Shown here: positions 25,305 through 35,887 of the stretch, piece after piece
How positions within the stretch are numbered: position 1 is the first letter of the stretch
Layout: every line of letters starts with the position of its first letter
Assembly (NCBI GenBank): GCA_007922305.1
Contig: ML677335.1
Span: 14,041,734-14,105,733, forward strand
Length of the DNA: 64,000 bases
DNA from: Dermatemys mawii
Taxonomy: Eukaryota; Chordata; Testudines; Dermatemydidae
Reading direction: 5' to 3'
Made by a program: the position numbers and the translations under genes
Notes under the pieces: model-generated
What the model was told of the DNA's origin: nothing
What the model saw: the letters and a program-made list of their open reading frames with translations, nothing else
Database searches by the model: none

Positions 25305-25434
25305 ACAGGTTTCAGATTAGCAGCCGTGTTAGTCTGTATCCGTAAATAAGACGAGGAAGACTTTGTAGCACCTTAGATATATGCTGAAATAAACTGGTTA
25401 GTCTAGAAGGTGCTACAAAGTCTTCCACGTCTTA
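25305..25434. mobile_element. Short palindromic retro-insertion with 12-bp duplication
   Basis: It begins acaggtttcagattagcagc and continues with cgtgttagtctgtatccg, a high-copy turtle/crocodilian repeat start. The next part, gaagactttgtagcacctt, returns inverted as aaggtgctacaaagtcttc, so the insertion is a foldback. Identical 12-bp flanks ttcaaaaaaatg lie at 25293-25304 and 25435-25446. I suspect the Penelope-like family, but that is not proven from this piece. Confidence 0.75.
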
Positions 25435-28400
25435 TTCAAAAAAATGTAAACTAGCATTTTCCAAGTCTCTGAGGACTCAGACCAGGTGTGAGAGCAGACA
25501 AAGTCTTGCTTCACTTTTCTTGCCAAAGATAATTTTGAACAAGTATAAAATATTACTGTAATGCTTAAGTGTTTCATTCACATTGTTGGGTCTCTTATTT
25601 CAGATTTATTATTTAAATAAGATGCTTTCTGGGTAGTATCATGCATAATGTTAAGTGAACTGGACCTAATTTTGTAAACAACACAAAAGATGGTTCTTAT
25701 AGTTCATTCCCTGAGCACTTGTTAAAGGATCAGGAAAACTAAAATTGGAGTTAACTCTTTATCTACTAGGAACTAGGGTAGTGCCCCTAAAACCTGTCGT
25801 GATTAGTAGGTGCAACGTAACAGCAGCCTCTTCATTAGACCACCTCTTTCTTTTCATTCAATTCCCTCCTAAAGACTTAAGTACTTTGGCCAGACCAACA
25901 CTAACCTTAATCATATTCCTCTGCCACAACATGATGCAAGACATGAAGAAACAGATTTTTTTTAAAGTAGTTCTATTTTCATACCTTCTTCTGGCTCTAA
26001 TGAAGGGACAAAGGTACCTGAAGCTATCTGTATATTTGTGTCTTCCACCAAGCTAAGCACATAACTGGCTCTTAACTAAAGAATAATCGTAGCCTGCCTA
26101 CATGTCTATTTTGAATATTTAGCTCTTAAAAGAGTTTTATGCCTGCCTGGAGTTCTGTGATTAATCCCAAACTCGGGACCAGACACTGATCGGTGTTGCA
26201 GCCATCATGCCCTGCAGAATCTTCATAACCCTGACATGGGCTTTCTGAGGTTCACAGTTGAGCCACTGTGCCATTCATACTTCAGGATTGCCACAGCCCC
26301 AGGTTGCCCTTTTCCTAAGACCACAGAGACCAACACCTTAGGATGTTTTCACTTCCAGGCTTCTCTCCCTGCAAAATTCCTGAGGCCTATGTCTGTGCCA
26401 CATACAACTTAGGATGTCCAGCTTACATTCTGGCCTTGTACGCCTCTGCCCAGTCACCAGTCTATCACAAATTGACCCAATCACTGGGTTCCACATGCTT
26501 CGAAGTCAACAGAGAGTATAGTCACTGTTTCTAGCTCTGGGTTTATAGGCTATACCCCTAAGCGTAGAGCTCTCGACTGACACCCTTCCTTGGGATATGG
26601 GATACCACAGCCCAGCCACCCTACACTCTGAAACCAGTGCCTCAGACTCTCCACTCCGACTCTCCCAGTCACTTATACATCCTCCCTCAGAGCTCCCCTT
26701 AGGCTGTGGACATCTTGGGCTTCTAATTTAACCCCTTAATGGACATGGCAGGACAACAAGGCACACAAACTTAGCCATGGAATTTCTTAACCACAACCAC
26801 TTTTACTCTTAAAGTACTCAAGAGTTACAGATCTTTGAAAACAATGAACAGCCCTGAGATTCACCCTGCCTTAGTCTGATCTCACCCCTTCTGGGAGTGC
26901 ATGGCTTGTCTGTGTTTCAGGCTGTGGGCAGAGATCCTCACCCTCCTGCCCTCGCTCTTTCTTGCACGCCAAGTTTACATGTGGCAATGTTATGCCCACT
27001 CTTCAGAGCAGCACCCCTTTTTAAATGTCTATCTCCTTTTTCCATCTGCCCAGGCTGACCAGCAGCAGATCCATCAGCCTTGTTGGCACCAAATATAGAA
27101 AATCCATTTTTCTGCCAGGGTAGGTCAGCAGCTGAGAGAAAATCAAAGTTGATGGCTCCAGATTGCTCCGTGATGACTTCTCAGAAATGGTCCTTCAATG
27201 AGGTGTCAAACATCTTTCCTGGGAAGGGAAATGATCTGAAATGCAATTCAGTTGCCCTGCCTTGGGCAAAGTTAAAAATGTGTTCAGTACACATTACCAA
27301 ATGGAGAACCTAATAAAAAAAATAGGTTACAATATAAAATTGGCTAACAGTTTCATACACATATATTCCACACCATCTCAGGGAGTACATGTGTCTGTTT
27401 CTCTCAGCCAAGTGCCCCTGTTTAGCTCATATTTCCCCCCTCAATTCTTGGTTTTGTTTCAAATGGTTCATTCATATGTCATCATTGTGCTTTTAATGTT
27501 ATCCAAAAGGACATTCATTTATACACAGTAATAATACAGCATACATAATGAGTCACTGCACTGAGTCTGAGATTATGGGAGAATACCAAGTACTGACTCA
27601 TGTCTGTTAAAAACATGTCTCAACTGGATGTGTTGCAACTATGTAATTATATACTGAGTAATTCAACAGGATAATCCTCCTTAGAAAGCTGCGATGGAAG
27701 ATATATTTGCCCATATAGTTTGAAAAAGATACACCCAGGCCATAAGATGAAAGGGTCAGATTCCTTGCAAAGAAGTTGTCCAAAATGTTGTTAGAATCTT
27801 GAATTCTTGAAATTCTGGTTTGGTTACTTTTTGCTCTGCTATGTAATGCTAAATCTTTTCTGCAGCTCCATGGGCGATGTTTCTCGCCAGAGCAAGGCAC
27901 TATTTATCATGCAGGGTGTCCATTCAATATGTCCCTTCCAGAAGGGGCAGATGTGGAGATGATGCAGAAGCAGCTGGCAAATGGGTGAGGGAAACTAAGG
28001 TAAGAGGGGCAAGGAGTTGGGAGAGCAAGCTGGACAGGGCTTGGCAGAGTTGAGAAATGTGAAGTGACACTAAGAGGAGGCAGTCATCTCCCTCTGCCAC
28101 AGCTTCTTCCTGTTAACGTCCTCAACCTCCAGCTCACTGAAATGTGGTGGGTGTAACTGAAGTCAGAATGTGTTCCACAGTACCAGTATAAACTTAACTA
28201 TTCTAACTCCCCATAATTACATTAACTGCATGGCAAACACCACACACTGGGACTGATTCACTTGACAAGGCTTTTTAATTTTGCCAGTCTAGAGTGCTCC
28301 AGACTTTAAAGGTGCATCAGCCACCACACAGAGTGCAATTGCTATATAAATATACTGAGCTTTAAGAACTGTTGTACTCTATAGTTACTGTACCTCAGTT

Positions 28401-29899
28401 ATTTAAAACAAAAACTAACAGTGCCTTTACATCAAAACTACGACAAAAGTCATTGATGGGGAAAAATGGTGGATCTCAAGAGACTGAAATATTTGCTACA
28501 TTAATATGCAATATCCTGCAAAATTTTCATTTCTGTTTTTAAAAGTTACATTTCTTTCTTTTTCTATGGGACACAAAAAGCAAAAGCTGGGGAAAGCAGT
28601 AACTCAGCCAACCAAACAGAAGGAGTAAACACCCAAGATTCAAATCTAGAAACATAAAAATCAATTGTCCAATTTGCTGCAGGATTCTAGTCCTAAAGGG
28701 CTGGTCAGAACACTCAGCATGTTTGAAACTGTGTTAAGACTATAATCATGTGAATTACAGGGCCATAAATCCTAGAGACTTCAGCATTGTCATTTGGATG
28801 ATTCCACAAACAGATAGGAAGAATTTAGGGCCAGATTTCACAAATTACAAACTCCAGTGGAGACAGCATTGAGTTGCACCATCCCAAGGGGAACTCCAAG
28901 AGGGAATGTGCTTCCCAGAGCTTCCCAGTGCACAAAGACCAGTTTTCATAGCCCTTGAGAGACACAATTATGCATAAGTGATTCAAGCTGCGCACAAGAT
29001 CAGACCCTACATTTCAAAATATTTGTCTTCTCGTTCCCTCCCCCCACACCCCGTGCCTATTGTGTACATGTGAGATCTCTTATCTGTTCTTTCACTGAAA
29101 TGTCCCAGGTTTTTAGGTACATAAGTAGCTCAAAGTTTCTTATTAATATAAACCTAGCTGATATCATTAAATGTAATGTTAACAGGCCCGCTGTTTATTC
29201 TAAGCATTTACTGAGTTTGATTTTATTCTGATTTACAGGTACTGGGCAAGGTTGCTGAACCACAATAGAGTATTGTGTATATCCATACACACCCAGTGTT
29301 AGTAAACTTCGTACCAGCATAAAAAGTAGTGTTCTGTATCTACACTGGACATGGGTTTTATATAATGTGGTATTAAAAGCCATACAAGTAATTATATTAA
29401 CATAACCACTACAGGCAAACCCCATAGTAAGTCAAGTGGATCATTCAGAAGGTTCAGAAGTAGATATTACTCAAATGTGTAATTACAGGGGCATATGCTT
29501 CCGATAAGAAAGCTCACTATTTTCTCTCTGGTATAAATTATTGATGGTCTTATAGTTTTGACTAAGCTTATGGAACAAATATACATCTTGAAAAGTAGTA
29601 TTCTGTTATATTATATTACTATGTAGGTAGGAGAGTAGTCCCCATTTCAGATTTGGATCTGCTCTTCTTGTATCTCTCTTCTCCATCCATTTCTCACTTA
29701 TTCATATTTTTCCTTTCATATCCAGTATCATCAGGACCTTGTAAATATCCATGATTAGTCCTTTATTTGATGACCAAGATTCCCTTGACTTCAGTGGGAC
29801 TACTCACACTGCAAACAGTTACCCTATGCTGCAAACTTGTATGCACATTCTTAATTTAAATCAGTGAAACTACTCAAGGTAGAAAAGTCATACATGTGT

Positions 29900-30021
29900 T
29901 GGGTGACCAGACAGCAAGTGTAAAAAATCAGGACAGGGGTGTGGGGTAATAGGTGCCTATATATGAAAAAGCCCCCAAAATCAGGACTGTCCCTATAAAA
30001 TTAGGACATCTGGTCACCCTA
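29900..30021. mobile_element. Short TIR element (gggtgaccag) with 9-bp duplication
   Basis: It starts tgggtgaccag and ends ctggtcaccct plus a. Inside, aaatcaggacaggggt and ccaaaatcaggactgtcc occur. The 9-bp flanks tacatgtgt at 29891-29899 and 30022-30030 are identical. The 122-bp length, TIRs and an 8-9 bp duplication fit a MITE of the hAT or Merlin type. A similar gggtgacc..ggtcaccc repeat is widespread in turtles. Confidence 0.85.
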
Positions 30022-31089
30022 TACATGTGTACGTGTTTACAGGATCAGTGTCTACCTTAACACAAGAGCTAAGTGGGTGTAACAGTTTGAAGGAATGGGG
30101 AGAAGAGGAAGGTAACAATGACAGCAAGCCAATAGCACACATCTATATGTACTATCTGCACATCCAAGCAGATGGTTTTGAATCAATATTTCTCCTGCAA
30201 ATATAACATATAATCATATAGATAAATTAATCCTCAGACATCCATGTACCTAGTCTTTATCAGCTAACAGCTTCCCATATCATCAAAGGAGAAGTGCATC
30301 TGCCATGTAAGCCACACACTATCTATTCTCCACCCACCTCCAATTGTTCAGCAACTGAACACCTGGTGTTTATGAATATCCAAAATGGACATTGTCACTT
30401 CCTCCAGTGCGGGAGCATGTGGTGCTAATGATAGTAATTTCTCCCAGTATGTAAGAGTGAGAGTGTCACTTCTCTATTTCGGTCCACAGCAACATGTTGT
30501 TAGCACTGGGGTGCTCATTAACTTCCTCTGCTTCAAGTATGCACATTTCTTGCAGGTTGTAAAAACACTGTCAAAGAAAACATTCCTGTTAGGATCCTGT
30601 TTACTGGGCTTAATTTCACAGTACAATTAGCCTTTGGATCTCAACGGCTATTCCTTGTGATTTAAGTTATTTCTTTCTTTAGAGAAATTCTTTCACTATC
30701 TTAAAGAATTAGGCTGGTATAAATAACTCAACCTTTAAAAAAAGCTTTAAAATATTTTTAGGAGATATTTGCCCATCAAGCAAAGTTTTAGAAAATTGAA
30801 ACACACTGCTTTTTCCAAGTTATATAAATCTAAAATATTTACTTCAACTATTCTAGAAGTTCCCTGAAATACACTTATCCGCACAGAGATTATGCACAGA
30901 CAACATTTCTGGCAAAAAAAAAAAAAAATGGTTTTCAGTTTCCCCCAGAAACTTAGAGGTAACATTTTAAAAAATCATGTTTATAGCAGAAACCTCCCTC
31001 GTAGGATCCCACTCTGCAAACATTTATGCACGTGAATTCATTTCCGGAAGTCAATGGAACTTCTTACCTGGGTAAAGTCAATCATGTAT

Positions 31090-31800
31090 AAGGACTTGTC
31101 TACACTACCAAGGTTTGTTGACAAAACTTACGTTGATACCCAAAAGTCGACAAAACAAAAATTGCCAAAGGATGTTCACACTTGCTCCCTCTGTCAACAG
31201 ATCATGTCCACATTGGGGACATCATTATGGACAGGATGAGCAATGCATTGTGGGTATTTATCCCACAGTGCGTTGTTGTGGGAAGAAACAGCTATCGCTG
31301 GGATTCTCTGCAAGTTCTCCCATAGCCCCCTCCGCTGCCGAGAGCGGCATCATGAGTAGCTCTGTGAGGTCTCTGTGCTAAGGAATGGCAAAGCAGCACA
31401 GCAGCTTGTCCCCCTCTGAGTGCAGCAGCAGTGTGCTTGCTGCTGTGTTCCTAGAGCAGGGCAGAACTGGAGCATTACAATGATTTGCTCTTTGTTCGTT
31501 TGCCAAGCTGAGCAGCACACAGACACTTCTCAAAGCTTTCAAAGGGGAAGGGTGCAAGACTGAAGAACAGTAGAGTTCAAAACACTGAGGAGAGCAATCA
31601 GGGCAGGCATTGTGGGATACTGCCAGAAGCCAGTTCTGTCGACAAAACAATCAGCAGTGTCTACACTGGCTCTTTGTCGACAATAAAGGGAGGAGAAAAG
31701 ACAAAAGTCTTTTGTAGGGGTGGAAGTTTTTTATCGCCGAAACTGGGCGTTTTTCTTGACAAAAGTCCTATTGTAGTGTGTATGCTCTCGATGTTTTGTT
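31090..31800. mobile_element. Harbinger-like non-autonomous element
   Basis: The left end reads gacttgtctacactaccaag and gttgacaaaactta. Near the right end are gtgtctacactggctctttg, cttgacaaaagtcctattg and tagtgtgtatgc. Repeated gtcgacaaaac motifs occur inside, with a GC-richer middle containing gcattgtgggta. The outer ends and target duplication could not be fixed, so the limits are approximate. Confidence 0.55.
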
Positions 31801-32199
31801 GCCGCTAATATTACACAGAAGGAGCTTGTCTCTTTCTTTATATTTAAATAGGCACATAATTCTGTGAAGTACTTACAAGCGCTTTTCTGCAATATCTGTA
31901 TAATAAAAATGCATATAGAAAAGTTGGTAACCTTTTTTTAAAACATCTTTTATATCGAACAAAGAGTTGGAAGAAGTTTTTCTTCCTAATATTTGTAAAA
32001 ATAAAAAGTAAAAACAATTGACCAGAACATATTAGCTAACAGAAGACAAATTATCAGTCTGATTGATGTCTTTCTTCAGCCTGCATGATAGATTCAGATT
32101 ATGCAAAACACAAAATTTCCATTTTATAAAATACATTTCTAGCCCATACGATTGCAGTGAAAAACTTCAGAATGTAAACAGATATAGCACAGTCTCTCA

Positions 32200-32450
32200 T
32201 ATCTGAAATGCCATACCAAATTAGATCAATGAACCATCAAAGCCAGTATCTGTTTCCAAAAGTGACCAATACCATATATTTTAAAGGAAGGTGCAAGAAA
32301 CACCACAACAGACAATTATGCAATAACATACCCATTGGAGAAAGTTCCTTCCTAATCCCAAATGATTAGTGGATGCCCCGAATCATGAGGGACCTTTAGA
32401 ACATTTTACCCAGTGTCTAAACTTTTTGTAACCCTCTCAATATAATATTT
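32200..32450 (-). mobile_element. CR1/L3-like LINE 3' fragment, antisense
   Basis: Plus-strand blocks gaaggtgcaagaaacaccac, gttccttcctaatcccaaat and gccccgaatcatgagggacc correspond to the reverse complement of a CR1/L3-type 3' end. The same family appears in sense at 60890-61400. Confidence 0.6.
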
Positions 32451-35098
32451 TGTGGCAATGATTTCCAAATATGAAGTATATATTCTATGAAAATATCTTT
32501 ATCAATTTCACTATTGCCAAACTGAAACATTTAAGTACCTTACTATCAAATCACAAGATAATTTTTTAAAAAAAAAAATCTCAAATTTGAAGGCAAATGT
32601 ATTTTTGACTTTTTTGTTTGCTTTCTTGTTGTTGAGCCATTAAGTTTTCCAGATTTTCCTCAATAGCCATAAAGGCTAGAAACTTTTTTAAGTTAAAGGA
32701 AATTCTCACCTAAATATAGATCTGCAGGAGCTGGGACCTTAAGTCAAACACCAAATATTGAGCGACTTGCAATAAAATCATGTGAGAAATGTACTGCCTT
32801 TTAATTTCATTGACTTCTCCCTTGTTCTAGCTGTCACAGGTTCCACACAGGTTTCCTCTCTGTTAAGCCTGCACCTTGTGCTTAGGCTGGTGCAATAAAG
32901 GGTCCTCCATGCCTTCTTTTGCCAGTTCATCTAAGTGTCTTTATTTACAGCGTTCATGCAATTCCCAGATTCCCCAACAGCTAGTGTCCCACAGACCCTC
33001 CCCAGGGTCTCCTGGCATTTGAGGCTTTTTTTTCCTTGGTAAGGTGCCAGCATTATTACTTTCCTATCTCCTCTGGGGCTAGCCCCCTCACTAAGATTTG
33101 TCCAAGGCTTTTATAGCCCTCCAGTGCCTCAGCCCAGCTGTCAGAACTTAGCTCAACATGTTCCTCAGATCCAGCACTCATTAGGGCTTGCAGCTGGGCT
33201 CCCTGCTGAATACCTGCATCTCTACCCCTGGCTAGAGAGCAGGCTGCAGCCAATATTTTGGCAGGACCTTAAAGGGGTTTACCCATGCCCTGCCAAAGAA
33301 GTAAACAGGTGAAAAGAAAGTGTGTTATATCAGTCCAAATTAGATACCAAAATATCATGGAAGACCATGGCAATACAAGGGAAAAAACCCTCCAATTATA
33401 CAAGAAAGCATTCTTGGAATGCCTCTGCTTAATGAGAATTCAAAATCCAACCAAAGTCTAAACAGGGTGAGCATATTGCCCAAGGGGAAAATGGACACCA
33501 TGTGGGACTAGTTCGAGCCCCATCTGACCTGGGGGCTGGCCTAAGCCACTTACTTGATCCTCTTCTCCCCCTCCCCCCATGAGGCTGGGGTCTGGTCACT
33601 CAAACCCTGCCTGCCTCCCCTAGATACTGGGGTCACTGGAACCCCCCTGCAAGAGGCTGTTGCTGGAACCCCCTTCTTCCTACCCCAAAGGAGCTGGCAT
33701 TCCCCCTCACCACTGCACCACACCCCACTTTTTTGCCAAAGTGGGCAGTTCTATTTGCTCTTGCCAACCGCTCAACTTTTCCAAAAAAGTCAGGATGGCT
33801 GGGACAGGGCTTGAAAAAAGAGACTGTCCTGGCCAAAACAGGGCATATGGGCATGCTAGGTCTAAAGGAATCCCTGCATCATGAGATACTTTAGCAAAAA
33901 GGAGGTACACCACGATGCCTTGTCTGAATGAGGCTCAACCTCCCACTCTCATCCAAGCCTCTTCTTTGATCAGAGAGCCAAGGGGCTGCATCTCTGGGTC
34001 TGATGAAAAAGACAAGGATAAGTGATTTCACTAGAGCCCTCTCTTCTCTCAATGCGAGAGCTTCCTCAAAAAGTGAGCAATTGCATACTATTACCTTTTG
34101 TATCTTCTTTGGTTTTGCTGATACAAAGAGTTATAGTGCATAATGGGTAGCATCTATCCTTACTTGCATTGCCATCTGCCTTTTAAAAAAACTACTCTTT
34201 CCTCAGTAAAGGAATTGTTATTTCAATACACACAGCTGCGCGTGACACATCACAAGTTTAAGTCTCTCTTTATTTATGTTTTTGGCATACAAGCCGTTAT
34301 GTATGATATTTCAGTTGTAAGGCTTAATGAATGTGTGTATAATACTTGGGGGATCATTAGGTTTTCAGGTGATAAATGATAAAACAAATATAGGCGACAT
34401 ACAAACAAGACCGTGTTTTAAGGAGGTGGAAGTGCAGTGTTTCTGAAGCTGAAACTCAGCATTTTCCAGCCCACTCAGAATTCTTCCAGTTTAAAGTGCA
34501 AGGTCCTCAGGGAGCTTCTCCCTGAAAGCTGATCCGACCTTCTCTTTTGCAGCACGCTGCCACCAAGCCCCGCACCATGCAATCTGGTTACAGATTAATG
34601 CAAGAAAGAAAAACACATGCTCTTATAGCTTCCTCCCTCCCTTCGCCTTCGCTTTGCAACCCTTTCTGGTGCTCCGTTGTACGCTCTCGTGTGTGTGTGG
34701 TCGTACACACACATACATTCCTTATCCATTGCACAAAGGCGGCATGTACACACCCAGACACCAGCAGCCCCCGAGCGGCTGGAGAGGTGCAGGAGACCCA
34801 GACTGTGCCAAGCTGAGTCCCATGGTTCTCCTCTTCCCACGCTTCCTCTCCCCCCGGCCAAAATCTCCCCGTCTGGGCGGCTACGGCAGCTCAATGGGTC
34901 CAAAGGCTCCTTGCATGTGGCAAGCAGAGCGTGTGCGCCCGTGAGTGCTGGGCCGTGATTGGAGCTCCGAGGCCAGACCACGATGTAAAACGAAAGTAGA
35001 TTGGCAGAGGCCCAGCGGCATGTGCCTGCTCCCCGGCTTTGTATACACACTTGCCTGCTTAGCCCTTTAACAATGGGCCAGGGGAGCTGCTCAGCCCC

Positions 35099-35185
35099 AT
35101 GGCGGAGCTGACCTCCAGGGGAGCGCTGCGCCGCGCCGAGATGCCCCGGGAGATGCCCCTGGCTCTCCTGCCGCCGGGGCTGTGA
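35099..35185 (+). CDS. Possible 28-codon upstream ORF in the CCNJ leader
   Basis: ATG at 35099 and TGA at 35183, entirely within the predicted non-coding first exon and upstream of the donor at 35204. The start context is ccccatgg, moderate. If the leader is transcribed as inferred, ribosomes would meet this frame before cyclin J. The peptide is alanine/leucine/proline-rich and not recognised. It may be chance in GC-rich DNA. Confidence 0.2.
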   Translation: MAELTSRGALRRAEMPREMPLALLPPGL

Positions 35186-35749
35186 GCGGGGCGGCCGCTC
35201 GGGGTAAGCGGCGGCTGCGCTGCGAGTTGTGGGGAAGTTGCCTCCCGAGCCCTTTGTTGTGTCGGGAGCCGGGGGAGGCGGCTGCTGCCGCCGGGACCCC
35301 CCTGCTGCCCTCCCCGCCGCCGGCTGTCTCCGGGCAGGGCCGGGAGAGGAGGCTCCCCGGAGCGCTGCACCCGCCTGGGGCTCTCTGCGCCCCGACAGCC
35401 GGCGTGGGCAGAAGAAAGGGCCGGCGGCAGTGCGAGGCTGAAGCGCAGCCGAGCCGGGGCCGGGGGGGCGCGATGCTGCTCCTCAGCCAGACGTGCCCCT
35501 GGGGTCTGTGCACTTAACTCCCCCCGCCGCGCAGCGTGCGCGGGTATCAGCTGTGGCGGGGGAGCGGGGCTGCCGGTGCCTCCCCGGGGGGAAGGACTAG
35601 AGAGCCGAGCGTGCGCTGCGGGGAGAGGAGTCACTGGCTGCTTTTAATTGGGTGCCAATGAAGAGGGGCTAAGGGCAAGCGGGGGGCGAGAATTAAACGG
35701 GGCTCTGCGGCTGGACTGAGCGGGCGCCGCTTCCTCCCCCTTTGCGCAG

Positions 35750-35887
35750 GCTTCGGCTGGGGCCTTTCGCCGTGTGCCGCCGCGACTCTCCGCGTCCCGC
35801 CCCGTCCCGCCCCGTCCCATGGAGCTGGAGGGGCAGTGGTGGAAAGGACAGCTGGCTGCCGACATCCACCAAGCGCTTCGCTACAAG
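35750..35887 (+). CDS. CCNJ: CCNJ exon with start codon (coding 35819-35887)
   Basis: The coding part is 23 codons ([11 protein letters not shown] to ALRYK), ending at donor aag|gtacct. ATG at 35819 is the first ATG after the inferred acceptor at 35748-35749, with G at +4. The 26 bases before it are a run of cccgtcccgc units. The upstream limit 35750 is inferred from the acceptor only. Confidence 0.9.

Larger units (their letters stand above)
21341..34839. other. Gene-free interval upstream of CCNJ
   Basis: Contains the DNA elements and CR1/L3 fragment listed separately. Pyrimidine-rich stretches at 26100-27100 and 32830-33310 look like degraded LTR or retroelement sequence but lack a diagnostic motif. 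A repeat-like block lies at 33465-33865. No conserved exon was seen on either strand, and any ORF here is short with no family resemblance. Confidence 0.5.

Noticed and set aside
34595..35050. 151-codon minus-strand frame upstream of CCNJ
   Set aside because: It lies at the edge of the CpG island, with no recognisable motif, and spans cacacaca-type simple sequence.
35059..35634. 191-codon minus-strand frame in the CpG island
   Set aside because: GC-rich DNA has few stop codons. The product is a Pro/Arg/Ala/Ser-rich string with no family resemblance, opposite the CCNJ promoter.
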